This document shows positions 1 to 8,268 of a DNA stretch of 64,000 nt, piece by piece. The stretch is from Natronoglomus mannanivorans (GTDB taxonomy: Archaea > Halobacteriota > Halobacteria > Halobacteriales > Natrialbaceae). The translations under genes and the position numbers were made by a program. The notes below the pieces were generated by a model. That model was given only the letters and a program-made list of their open reading frames with translations. It searched no databases and was not told the origin of the DNA. Every line of letters begins with the position of its first letter. Position 1 is the stretch's first letter. The stretch covers positions 1-64,000 of the forward strand of contig JAOPKB010000019.1 of assembly GCA_025517485.1 (NCBI GenBank). The letters run 5' to 3'.

Positions 1-2
1 CC

Positions 3-164
3 GCGAGGGGCGCAACCGACGGGCTTACCCGCTGGCGCCGAAACCAGACGCCCGGCAGGACCCGCACCTACGGTGCGGAAGCCCGCCCGGAATGGTTGGT
101 CGCGAGTGATGCGGAGGGTAGCAGCGGCGAGTGGGGCGAACCGGAGGCGAAAAGTGGCATCTGA
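3..164 (+). CDS. Partial ORF open at the left edge, function unknown
   Basis: An open frame enters from the left edge and ends at a TGA at 162-164, giving 53 residues with no start inside the window. The piece ends in EWGEPEAKSGI and is rich in Arg, Gly and Thr early on. It could be the C-terminus of a transposase accessory protein of the IS1341/TnpB type, but I cannot show this from so short a piece. A 7-bp stem with a 3-nt loop (62-68 pairing with 72-78) lies inside it. From its end to 359 I see no gene. The base before the window would decide whether the frame continues. Confidence 0.3.
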   Translation, partial: ARGATDGLTRWRRNQTPGRTRTYGAEARPEWLVASDAEGSSGEWGEPEAKSGI

Positions 165-359
165 CTGTTTTGGCTCTTTGATCACTCAACGGGATGGGAT
201 TGAACGGACCTGCTACGCTCGAAATTTCACTGGAACCATCACTTCCAATCGGCTGTTTTTTGCGAATGATTCAGGAAGAACCCTGTGCTTAGTACAGGAC
301 ACTTACAGATCACTATCGCTATTGTGGCAGGATGCTAAGAGGATAAATAGATGGTGCTA

Positions 360-587
360 CTACATCAGATGTTTGCCCACGCCGTTGCAATTCGGGCAAA
401 TGCTGGCTCCAACTACCCCCTTACCATCACAACGTTTGCACATCACGACCTGCTCGTCTGGGTGTCGGCGCTGCAGTCGATGTTGACCGCGCCCATTACA
501 AACGTCACATGAACCAGCGCCGTGTACTCCCGTCCCATTACAAGCTCCACAATCAACGATGGGGTCTCTTGGTCTCCTTCCCGACAT
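360..587 (-). CDS. Stand-alone DnaJ-type zinc-finger protein (75 aa)
   Basis: This 75-residue protein carries exactly four CxxCxGxG motifs, at residues 13-20, 27-34, 50-57 and 64-71. That is the full set of a DnaJ/Hsp40 cysteine-rich domain, which binds two zinc ions. There is no J domain, no Gly/Phe region and no substrate-binding beta domain, so it is the zinc module alone. The ATG at 585-587 is followed by a short basic stretch and then the first motif. In known families such free-standing modules assist folding or bind partner proteins; here the role is unknown. The gene lies alone between an incomplete ORF and a repeat-rich spacer. The domain assignment is firm and the function open. Confidence 0.7.
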   Translation of the reverse strand: MSGRRPRDPIVDCGACNGTGVHGAGSCDVCNGRGQHRLQRRHPDEQVVMCKRCDGKGVVGASICPNCNGVGKHLM

Positions 588-1314
588 ATGTTATCTATTA
601 TATTCATAGAATATGAATTTTCCTGCAGATTGAGTCTTGAGTTCTGGTCAGTAAGCACCCTGTACGTAGCGTTCCAGAACAAGGCTGACCGCTCGAGCCG
701 ACTAACACTCACCTAATTGGGCCGAGTACTCAACGAGGGATGAGTTCACCCGATGCGCCACAGGTCGTGCAGTCGATGGGTGCCCTGCCAGCACAGAGGC
801 TCGCAGGGATCGGCTCGTGATCGCAGCCGTCGACAGGTTCGAAGTGCCACTCGATGCGTCCGTCACCAGCGCGGGTGTTCGCGGGCATGTTCGAACCCGT
901 CCCGCGAACCGGAGTAGTTTGTCGCCCCCTCGTGGGGTGACCCTGGGAACCGCTCGGTCGCGACCGAGCGGCGACGGATTACCCGGTTCGCGGAAACCGG
1001 TGAGTGCCCGCAACACACTCCCGCGCTGACGGACAAGACGGGCACCCGAACTCGAGACGGCCCGTCACAGCCCAATCCCGAAGCCACGACGCTGGCAGGG
1101 AGTCGACTGGAAGAACAGTGTGCGACACGAGTGACTCGGCCTCAAACACGGACTGAACACCTACCCTCACGGACTGACACTGACCCTCACTACTGACGAG
1201 TGTACTGCATCAGTTCGCCGACAGCGGCAGTAGCCAATTCAGCCGTCACCCGAGCAATCGCACGGTCTACATCGATATCCTGCAGTGAAACGATAGCCCA
1301 GTCGGATATAGATC
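588..1314. other. Gene-poor stretch with IS-like debris
   Basis: I find no convincing gene here. From 720 to 1190 the DNA is GC-rich with several overlapping open frames on both strands, none with a recognisable domain or the acidic composition typical of this genome. A frame starting with GTG at 1004 looks like the tail of a transposon protein but cannot be assigned. The segment 590-660 is AT-rich and may hold the promoter of the zinc-finger gene to its left. Confidence 0.4.
877..1000. repeat. Cluster of inverted repeats
   Basis: Three inverted repeats are packed in about 125 bp. GTTCGCGGG at 877-885 pairs with CCCGCGAAC at 901-909. The 20 bp at 951-970 form a perfect palindrome centred on TCGCGA. 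CCGGTT at 983-988 pairs with AACCGG at 995-1000. Such clustering may mark a transposon end, a recombination site or a structured RNA. No flanking gene explains it. Confidence 0.55.
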
Positions 1315-1764
1315 TCACTCAGAGCGTAACGGAGTAGAATATGGAAGAACGTCAAGCCCGAAACTTCGTGCAAGAGTCGCAATCGTTCCATCGTAGGTGA
1401 AGATAAAGCTTGCTTCGGCACGAGCCGCTTCAAGCACAAGCGTTGCTTCCGTAATGTTGAACGTGATCTTCTCACGTTCTTCATACAGTTGCGTTGCAGC
1501 TAGAAAGACTTCCTTCGGCGTATTTGAGAGGGTAGTACTATCCCAGTCATCACTCCCGTGCAACACCCGGATTGCCGAGTTCTGAATATCTGCCTGTAAC
1601 TGAGCTGTTTCGTGAGCTGATGTCCCATAGCGAACGCTGGTAAAGACTTCTGCGAGTACATAGACGTTGGTGTAGTAGAACGCTTGGTCACGGCTCAATT
1701 CGAAAAAACGATCAACAACTTCTTGATGTCGTGGTGACCGGAGATCAGTTAACCGCGCCAACAA
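1315..1764 (-). CDS. PIN-domain (VapC-like) toxin, N-terminus probably damaged
   Basis: PIN-domain proteins are RNases, often the toxin of VapBC pairs. From the TTG at 1764 there are 149 residues. E39 in VLAEVFT, an acidic position near residue 107 and D125 in FTYDG fit the conserved acids of the fold. The first beta strand lies upstream of the TTG: the same frame continues back to 1815 and reads STVFLGKEALLARL, where active members normally have Asp after FL. A TAA at 1816-1818 follows, and beyond it, still in frame, are GTG and ATG codons right after the small upstream gene. So either the gene uses the TTG, or a premature stop and lost Asp have inactivated it. It lies downstream of the antitoxin-like gene at 1862-2029. 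Confidence 0.6.
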   Translation of the reverse strand: MLARLTDLRSPRHQEVVDRFFELSRDQAFYYTNVYVLAEVFTSVRYGTSAHETAQLQADIQNSAIRVLHGSDDWDSTTLSNTPKEVFLAATQLYEEREKITFNITEATLVLEAARAEASFIFTYDGTIATLARSFGLDVLPYSTPLRSE

Positions 1765-1861
1765 TGCCTCTTTCCCTAAGAAGACAGTCGATTTACCGTG
1801 ATCAGCCGGGAAAAATTACTGCATCAGAATGATCACGAACTGGGTCCGCTCCGTGCACCGG

Positions 1862-2029
1862 TTACTCCTCGTCTGTTTCCTTCTCGACGTGGATACGCTC
1901 TCGGTCAAGAAGCGAATCTTCAGTGTTCGCGAGCGGTGGCTCTCCAAGTTCCTCTGGATCGATACGGCCACCACTCAGGAACTGCTCAAGCGGCGATGAC
2001 CCATCGTTGGAATTGCTTTTACTCGACAT
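1862..2029 (-). CDS. Small acidic antitoxin-like protein (55 aa)
   Basis: An ATG at 2027-2029 opens 55 codons ending in TAA at 1862-1864. The protein starts MSSKSNSNDG, has PLEQFLSGGRIDPEELGEPP in the middle and ends in a charged ETDEE tail. It is very acidic, which fits both haloarchaeal proteins and antitoxins that neutralise basic RNases. Its stop lies about 45 bp before the PIN-domain frame, in the normal antitoxin-then-toxin order. I do not recognise a DNA-binding fold, so its role rests on position, size and composition. Confidence 0.5.
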   Translation of the reverse strand: MSSKSNSNDGSSPLEQFLSGGRIDPEELGEPPLANTEDSLLDRERIHVEKETDEE

Positions 2030-2294
2030 GAAGACTCACTTCTGTTACTATCATTGCATAGGCGGGTACAGTACTAAAAATCACTGGTCCATCCTTGCTA
2101 TTGTTGGTCGTGGTTTCGGATGTCTTGGAATCCTGCTCATCAAACTCGAGACCGAATCTAAGAAACCAAATTTCGGTCAGTGATGATCGAACCATCGATA
2201 CGCCGCATCTCGAGCAGTTAATCCGATACTGGTCATCACTAGAGACAGCGGAGGGTGGAACATGGTTGCACTGTCGGCAGGTTCGTAATGGCAT
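2019..2294 (-). CDS. Possible small zinc-ribbon protein
   Basis: This 91-residue frame begins MPLRTCRQCNH and has a second CSRC pair at about residues 27-30, the spacing of a small zinc ribbon. The rest has no recognised domain. Its end overlaps the start of the antitoxin-like gene by 11 bp, so the two could be co-transcribed. Its amino-acid composition is less acidic than its neighbours, and the last third may simply be the promoter region of the next gene read as codons. It could be a remnant. Between 2295 and 2380 I see nothing. Confidence 0.3.
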   Translation of the reverse strand: MPLRTCRQCNHVPPSAVSSDDQYRINCSRCGVSMVRSSLTEIWFLRFGLEFDEQDSKTSETTTNNSKDGPVIFSTVPAYAMIVTEVSLHVE

Positions 2295-2380
2295 TCGATT
2301 CCGCTGTTGTCGGGATTCGAAGTGATGGTTGATCTCCTCATCCTTCAGGAGGCGATAAAACCTCTGATAGCACGAGAAGT

Positions 2381-3682
2381 CTACTTGTTCTTGTCTCTGA
2401 CGAAGCGTTTCGCACGATTCCAGACCGAACCTCGCCCATCACCTGAAGTGGTATCACTGTCCGTGTCGATAGCAGGCTGCTGATTGAACCGCTCGAGCCG
2501 CTCTTCACTCACTTCGAGTCGCTCTCGAAGCGCTCGATTCTCCTGCTCGAGTCTCTCGATGCGATCATCTTTCTGCTCGAGTACTGCTTCAAGATCGGTC
2601 ATTCGCTCACTCAACAACTGATTCTTCTCGGCCAGATACGCTGCTCGGGCACCATCAGTTCCACCAACGGTCTGTTCAGTTGAGGACGTCGAGACATCTC
2701 GAGATTCTCGATGACCGACCTTCTCACCACTTGGCTTCTCACTCGAGGGATCATACACATCGTCCGTATTCGCGATCGCCCGTTCGACCGTCTTCTCACC
2801 GTACGTCGAGCCATCGCTGTAGTGGACGTCGTCCCACTTCCCCCGGATCAGCCCCGACTGTCGAAAGAGCCGATCCACTCGAGCAGCGTCCCCACCGGTC
2901 CAGAACGCCAGCAGACAACACAGTGCCATATCCGCTTCCGACTGACTTTCGTAGCCGGTCGTCGAGCCACGCCATAGCCGGTCGAACTTCTCGCCGTTGC
3001 TCGCCGACCGTGCCTTCTCGAGGAGTTCCTCGTCCTCGAGCGTTGGCTGCTGACTGGATGTACCGGTATTCACATCTCCAGCAGAGTCGTGATCTGCATC
3101 TAACGTCTGCTGGCCCGGCTCAGCGGAAGACTCCGTCTCAGCGATATACTCGTTGTACACAGCTTCGAGTGAAGCGGATCGTTCCCTCACTCGAGCTGGC
3201 GTCGCGTCGACGTGATCGCCAGTCACCGTAAAGAACCGTGCCGTCTCGTACATCTCGACTGACCCACGCCGGCTTCGATCACCGGGAAGTGACCCACGAA
3301 CGATGACGTGATAGCCCGTCCCCGACGGCGATACCTCGGTGAACGAATCGAGTTCAACGATAATCTCTCGAGCATCCGTACTCGGTGACCCCGTCTCCGG
3401 ATCACGGCAGTCGTCGAGGTCGATCCCAACGAACGGGTCATCCTCGGTAAATACGAACCCGATTCCAGCAGCATCCCCATCCTCGAGGTACTCGAGTGCC
3501 TCGTCGAACGGACGCCACGTTTTGGGGTCAGTCGCCGAGGCGTACTCGCCAGTACCGGGAACAATCGGGACCTTCGTCGCTTTCCCATTGCGGTCCTTGA
3601 TACGCCAGCAGATCCACTGTTCTCGATCCACTATCGCGTCTGGAATCCGGTCCGACTGAACCGATTTCTCTCCACTATCTGT
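2381..3682 (-). CDS. Primase-polymerase-like replication protein
   Basis: The 433-residue product resembles plasmid and phage primase-polymerases of the NrS-1/AEP type, which make primers on single-stranded DNA. The N-terminal 160 residues hold the hallmarks: an acidic GIDLDDC motif at about 88-93 for metal binding, SPSGTGYH at 119-126 and an ETARFFTVTG segment at 147-156. A helical middle domain follows (about 215-300), then a Ser/Thr/Glu-rich linker and a coiled coil at about 350-400. I chose the ATG at 3682, preceded by a purine-rich GGGAAGAGAGA; a start at 3724 would add 14 Arg-rich residues. It is the last gene of the conjugation block and is separated from the coupling ATPase by a spacer with repeats, so it may have its own promoter. 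Confidence 0.7.
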   Translation of the reverse strand, partial: TDSGEKSVQSDRIPDAIVDREQWICWRIKDRNGKATKVPIVPGTGEYASATDPKTWRPFDEALEYLEDGDAAGIGFVFTEDDPFVGIDLDDCRDPETGSPSTDAREIIVELDSFTEVSPSGTGYHVIVRGSLPGDRSRRGSVEMYETARFFTVTGDHVDATPARVRERSASLEAVYNEYIAETESSAEPGQQTLDADHDSAGDVNTGTSSQQPTLEDEELLEKARSASNGEKFDRLWRGSTTGYESQSEADMALCCLLAFWTGGDAARVDRLFRQSGLIRGKWDDVHYSDGSTYGEKTVERAIANTDDVYDPSSEKPSGEKVGHRESRDVSTSSTEQTVGGTDGARAAYLAEKNQLLSERMTDLEAVLEQKDDRIERLEQENRALRERLEVSEERLERFNQQPAIDTDSDTTSGDGRGSVWNRAKRFVRDKNK

Positions 3683-4022
3683 CATTCTCTCTTCCCTCGG
3701 TCTAATGCTTGGCTCTCGAGCCATTCATCTACTATCAAGTGGCCGATAAAACGCCACTGGCACTTCCACTCAAGTAGCCTCTTTCCAACGGGGGGTACCC
3801 CCTCTATACTAGTTGGTTTTGAACCCGATTTTACCCAGGACAGCCACGACGTCTTCCGGTTAGTACATGGGACACCGTAAACTGGAGATATTGGGGACAG
3901 CGATTTACATGGGACACGGTTCGACCAGGAGGGTAAAAATACCGGTAACAATCCCTCTATCCCTATTTTTCTGATCGTATTTACCCAGGACACTACGTGT
4001 GCTGACTGATCAAGGGGTGAAC
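3683..4022. other. Spacer upstream of the primase gene
   Basis: This 340-bp spacer has no gene. It contains a perfect GGGGGTACCCCC palindrome at 3791-3802 and four direct repeats described separately. It is the likely promoter and control region of the primase-like gene. Confidence 0.6.
3829..3993 (+). repeat. Four iteron-like direct repeats before the primase gene
   Basis: Four copies of a 12-14 bp motif lie in the same orientation. TTTTACCCAGGACA is at 3829-3842, TACATGGGACAC at 3864-3875, TTTACATGGGACAC at 3904-3917 and TTTACCCAGGACAC at 3980-3993. The shared pattern is TTTAC, two variable bases, then RGGACAC. Their place directly upstream of a replication gene suggests binding sites for a replication protein or an autoregulator. 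Confidence 0.6.
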
Positions 4023-7000
4023 TCATGAATCTGATACCTTCGTGTCCTCGAGGAGCTGATATCCCTCGTCCGTAAGCGCGATACCAGTATGAATATAGAT
4101 ACGTTCTCCATTCGATCGGGGGCGGTCAGTATCTGCCTCAACGAGGTTGCCTAGTTTGCGTGCAAACCAAACGTCGTTCGTCCCATCAAGGTCGTGAATA
4201 TCAGCCCACGCCTCATAGGCCTGGAAGAGTTCCTGCTTCGGGATCGATGCCTCTTCTCGTTCGTCGACGTAGTGATCGACGAAGATCTCAACCCCGTCAT
4301 CATCCGGATCGAGGTCGAACTCGGGACTCCCATCACCCTGCTGTGGGTCTGTTGGCGAGGTTTCACTGGGATCAGTAGCAGCAGATGACGCGGGCGGATT
4401 ACAGAACAACGAATCAAGAGCATCAGACAGCGGTTCTCTCTCTCCGTTTCGATAGAGCTGCGGCTGGTCTGCAGAAAGAACCACAACAAGATACTCCCAC
4501 TGTTCGTGATCTGGCTCAACCAAGTCTTCAGCAGGGAGAAACGGACGGTTGATCGTCGTCCACTCCGCTTCAAATGCCTCCGAATCCTCATAGATGTGGG
4601 TGTCTCCCTGTTCGTATACTGTGTACTGGCCTGTGGCTGGATCATAACTGTAGTACGCCGGCATCGCATCTTTCGGGAGGGCAGTCCCCTCTGCCACGCG
4701 GGCAAACACAGTCTCGCCATCCGAGAGAACGTATTCATCACCCTCTCGAGTCCAAGTTGTGCGCTCTGACCCATCAATCACCGGACGAACAGCAGTGACA
4801 CCGCCACGGTCAGTTGCACCGCCACCGAAGGTCACGAGTTGATCCGTATTGTAGAACTGCTTAGTGCCGTCTGCCTTCTCCCGTATCGGCGGCTCGAGTA
4901 CGTTTTCAAGACGGGCCGCCCACTGTACCGGATCGTCCTCACCAGGACGAACCACGAACATCGGAACACGACCAGCTTCCTGCGCACGCCTGAGGTTCTG
5001 CAGAACCTTTGCCGGTCGATTCGGCGTCGTCGTTTCGGCTTCGAGCGCGAATTCGACGTCGAAATGAGGATGCGTTGCGATCCCATCGGGCTGCTCGCTG
5101 CCATCCTGTTCGAGAATATCGACACTGAAATCGAGTCGCGTGAGTGCAGCTTCGAAATCGAACAACAAAGCATCGTGATCCGACCCACCTGCGGACCGCA
5201 CATCGCCAGTCTCGGGAGTTGCAATCTCTTCACCCTCGTCGGTCAGCCGAACCACGACCGTTTCATCGCGAACACTGAGATCGACGTCGATCAGCGGCGA
5301 CTCCTGGCGGACGTCGGGAAACTCCTCGAGTTCAGTATCGGCTGCCTCGAGTTCGCCGTCATTCTCGAGTTGATCGACAACTTCCTCGTCGACGTCGGTC
5401 ACGGACACCCAGCCGTTCTGATCGCGAACATCCTCGCGTAACTGGACGGCACGAATTGCTTCGGCCATTACGCGATCGACAGTAAGTGCATCGGGACTGG
5501 CCACCCCGTTGTACTCGCGGTACATCAGGTTCCGGAGGATCGCCGTATCGGTCACCGGGTCCGTGCCGTAGCGCTCGAGACTCCGTTCGATAATCTCATC
5601 CACATCACTCGAATCCCGAAGCGGTGGGTACGGCGGGAACGTTCGAAGCAATACAGGCTCCGAGTATCGACCACCCGAGAGCGGAATCCGTGTCCACACT
5701 TTGAACTGGTCGGTCGTGATGAGGTCTTCCGCCGTGTAGTCACGGAAGCGTTTCATCAACAACTCGGCGTCGTCGCTGTCGTTGACCGAAAACGTAAGGA
5801 GGTTGTCGCAGTTGTTCTGCATCGCTTTCAGCGTGTCCTCATCGAACTGTGAGGGGTACTGGGACGCGAGCGTCACCGACAGCCGCATCGATCGAGCTCG
5901 AGCGAGCATCGACTCGATATCGAGATTGTCGCTCGCGATGTCGTCGAACTCGTCGCAGAGGACGAAGTACGGCTCCGGCGTCGTCTCCAGTTCGTACGAC
6001 CGTCGCTGGATCGCCGACCAGAGGTTCCGCATCACGCCGAGGGTCACCATCTTCTTGATATCCGTGTTCTCGACAGGCGTCCGAACGATGACGATGCGGT
6101 CGTTGTCGATGATATCTCGAAAGTCGATCGTGCTCTCGCGGTGGGCGATGATTCGGCGGATCACCGAGTTTTCGACCCACGACTTGATGCGTTTCAGCAG
6201 CGGCCGAACCGTCTCGTCTTCCATCTTCGCGATCTCGAGACAGAATTCACGGATGTAGGGGTCTTCCACATCGAGTGCGAAGTTCTCCCGCCGCTCGGCG
6301 TTGAGCAACGTGAAGTACATATCGATGACCGAGAACGGCTTGTTCGACTTCATCATGGCGCGGGCCATCGACTCGGTAATCGCCTCCATGTTGATGCCCC
6401 AGTAGTCGGACGTGTCGAACACCGCTTTCAGGTTCTCGACGCGGTTTTCGATCTCGTTTTCGAACTCCTCGATCGTCTCACAGTCGGGCACCTCGAGGAA
6501 ATTGAGGCCGACCGTCTTCTCGTGGGTCGTCGATCCGGGTTCGATCCAGACGATGTCCTCGAGACGGTGGGCGGGGAGCATCCGAAGCAACTCTCGCGAG
6601 TCACGGCCCTTGGGATCGAAATAGGTGAAGCCGTAGCCGGCGTAGGCCCACTGGACCATCATATTCAGAAGCTGAGTCGTCTTTCCGTAGCCGGTCGTGC
6701 CAGCGATCCAAGTGTGCCGGAAGAGCGATTCGAAGCGCAATGGAGCTTCACGAAATCCGGTTTGGGGATCCTCCGTGTAGCCGACCCAAAGTGGGGCGGG
6801 TGCATCGTACAGTCCGGCTTCGAACATCTCGCGAACGAACGGACCCGCGACAGTTCCCTCGTCGACGGTCTCCGTGATGATCTGCTTCCCGCCGACACGG
6901 ATCGTCTCACGATCGACGATATCGTATCCACTAGCGGGGTCTGACTGCTGTCCCGGTTCGCTGGCCTCGTGAGCTTCCTGTTCCTCGATGTTCGAGGAGA

Positions 7001-7103
7001 GCACAGGGAGGTTTTCACCGGAAGTGTCGTCTGCTGTCTGCTCACCGTTCTGGTCGTCATCAGTGGATTCTGAACTCCGACCGAGGAACCGATCAATAAC
7101 CAT
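4023..7103 (-). CDS. VirD4/HerA-like conjugative coupling ATPase
   Basis: This 1026-residue protein is a P-loop ATPase of the HerA/VirD4 group, which feeds DNA into a type IV secretion channel. Walker A is GTTGYGKTT at residues 135-143; Walker B is FVLCDEFDD at about 381-388, followed by LASQYPSQ about 30 residues on. The first 60 residues are disordered and acidic. The C-terminal half (about 450-1026) is unusual for VirD4 and holds extra acidic domains, including a segment near 700-800 that could be nuclease-like or DNA-binding; I cannot name it. No N-terminal membrane helices are visible, so membrane contact may come from partners. The start at 7103 overlaps the previous gene by 11 bp, which indicates translational coupling; the open frame to 7298 is a shadow of that gene. 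Confidence 0.85.
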   Translation of the reverse strand: MVIDRFLGRSSESTDDDQNGEQTADDTSGENLPVLSSNIEEQEAHEASEPGQQSDPASGYDIVDRETIRVGGKQIITETVDEGTVAGPFVREMFEAGLYDAPAPLWVGYTEDPQTGFREAPLRFESLFRHTWIAGTTGYGKTTQLLNMMVQWAYAGYGFTYFDPKGRDSRELLRMLPAHRLEDIVWIEPGSTTHEKTVGLNFLEVPDCETIEEFENEIENRVENLKAVFDTSDYWGINMEAITESMARAMMKSNKPFSVIDMYFTLLNAERRENFALDVEDPYIREFCLEIAKMEDETVRPLLKRIKSWVENSVIRRIIAHRESTIDFRDIIDNDRIVIVRTPVENTDIKKMVTLGVMRNLWSAIQRRSYELETTPEPYFVLCDEFDDIASDNLDIESMLARARSMRLSVTLASQYPSQFDEDTLKAMQNNCDNLLTFSVNDSDDAELLMKRFRDYTAEDLITTDQFKVWTRIPLSGGRYSEPVLLRTFPPYPPLRDSSDVDEIIERSLERYGTDPVTDTAILRNLMYREYNGVASPDALTVDRVMAEAIRAVQLREDVRDQNGWVSVTDVDEEVVDQLENDGELEAADTELEEFPDVRQESPLIDVDLSVRDETVVVRLTDEGEEIATPETGDVRSAGGSDHDALLFDFEAALTRLDFSVDILEQDGSEQPDGIATHPHFDVEFALEAETTTPNRPAKVLQNLRRAQEAGRVPMFVVRPGEDDPVQWAARLENVLEPPIREKADGTKQFYNTDQLVTFGGGATDRGGVTAVRPVIDGSERTTWTREGDEYVLSDGETVFARVAEGTALPKDAMPAYYSYDPATGQYTVYEQGDTHIYEDSEAFEAEWTTINRPFLPAEDLVEPDHEQWEYLVVVLSADQPQLYRNGEREPLSDALDSLFCNPPASSAATDPSETSPTDPQQGDGSPEFDLDPDDDGVEIFVDHYVDEREEASIPKQELFQAYEAWADIHDLDGTNDVWFARKLGNLVEADTDRPRSNGERIYIHTGIALTDEGYQLLEDTKVSDS

Positions 7104-8268
7104 CGTATCCCTCCGGCTCTCGAGTCGTCTCTTGGAATCGCTCTGCTGTCTCATCCGGCACACCAGGAGGCGGCCCATTTGAAAGGTCGGCGTCGGATTC
7201 GTATCGCACACCGTCCGCCGGGATCCGATCACCACGCTGGGTGTAGCGCCAGTCGATCTTCGGCGTCTCGATCTCCGAGTTCGGAATGTGAGCGACACCG
7301 GCGAGTTCGTCGACGGTCATGATCATGTGGCGATCGATCCACTCGCGGTCGCTCATCTGACGAACGAAGCGCTCGAGTCGTTTGGCTCGCTTTGACTCGC
7401 TCCGATGCCAGATTGGCGTATCGTCGAGTCCCTGCTCGGTAATCGCGTTGTAGTACTTTCTGAACATCCCCGCAACCCCGCGGGCTCGAGCCTCAGCTTC
7501 GTCCTGATTCGACGAGGCGGCGAGCACGCGAATGTTTACGTGGAACGCCTGCTGGCCACGCTGCTGTTCGATGACCGTCGCAGCCCGTTTGTCCTTCTCG
7601 CTTGGTGGCCGCGTCTGTGGATCGATCCACCTGACAGAGGTTCCCTGTCGGAGGGCATGAGCAAGTTCGTCGACGCTGTTGTGCTTGAAGCGATCACCGT
7701 CGGTCCACGACTGCTTCGCCGGTCGAAAAACGACCTGCGTTACAACAGTGCTGGTGTCAAGGGAAAGCATCTCGCTCGTGATTTCACCGTACGGGTCGGT
7801 CTCGAAGCCTTCCGAGTGGTGGTGCCGTATCGGGTAGTACGGAATCAACTCCATTTCGAGGCGCGCACCGGCGACGTACTGGTCGGGTTCGATAACAGGG
7901 AAGGTGGAGCGATCCTCGACAGAGAAGACTTCGCTGTTAGCGTAGTTGTTCCCGACGCGACGGCGGAACTTGTCGGCAGCCGCCTCGGTTGCCGCGTGCA
8001 TATAGAACTTGATCTTGCCCTCGTCGAACCAGACCTCGAACGAGTGGTGATCACTCGTGTTCTTCCCCCGAAAGTTCGTCGTGACGTCGTGAAGTGACTG
8101 AAGGAGTCCGGCGCCATCGACGATTCCCTGATTTTCCTTGTAGGGCCGGATCCGAAGCAGGACACCGGCGTCGTTCTCACACTGGTGGACGAACGGCTCC
8201 TCGAGATCGAGTCGGGTCGCCTCATACTGTGGGGATCGACCGAGGGCCTTGCGAAGCCAGGAGATCAT
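7093..8268 (-). CDS. Conjugation-module protein upstream of the coupling ATPase
   Basis: The 391-residue product has no membrane helix, no signal peptide and no P-loop. It is an alpha/beta protein in its first 290 residues, with a conserved-looking GQQAFHVNIRVLA strand at about 235-250, followed by a helical part and a disordered acidic tail ending in EPEGYDGY. That layout recalls the N-terminal, non-ATPase part of VirB4- or HerA-type proteins, so it may be the separated N-terminal module of the coupling ATPase encoded next. The gene overlaps VirB4 by 4 bp and the coupling ATPase by 11 bp, strong evidence that the three products work together. No enzymatic function can be assigned. Confidence 0.65.
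   Translation of the reverse strand: MISWLRKALGRSPQYEATRLDLEEPFVHQCENDAGVLLRIRPYKENQGIVDGAGLLQSLHDVTTNFRGKNTSDHHSFEVWFDEGKIKFYMHAATEAAADKFRRRVGNNYANSEVFSVEDRSTFPVIEPDQYVAGARLEMELIPYYPIRHHHSEGFETDPYGEITSEMLSLDTSTVVTQVVFRPAKQSWTDGDRFKHNSVDELAHALRQGTSVRWIDPQTRPPSEKDKRAATVIEQQRGQQAFHVNIRVLAASSNQDEAEARARGVAGMFRKYYNAITEQGLDDTPIWHRSESKRAKRLERFVRQMSDREWIDRHMIMTVDELAGVAHIPNSEIETPKIDWRYTQRGDRIPADGVRYESDADLSNGPPPGVPDETAERFQETTREPEGYDGY

Noticed and set aside
702..1016. A 104-codon frame in the GC-rich left part
   Set aside because: Basic, Ser/Arg/Pro-rich composition and no motifs; it runs through the inverted-repeat cluster.
6141..6944. A 267-codon open frame opposite the coupling ATPase
   Set aside because: The minus-strand protein there contains Walker A and conserved strands; the plus-strand frame is a shadow.
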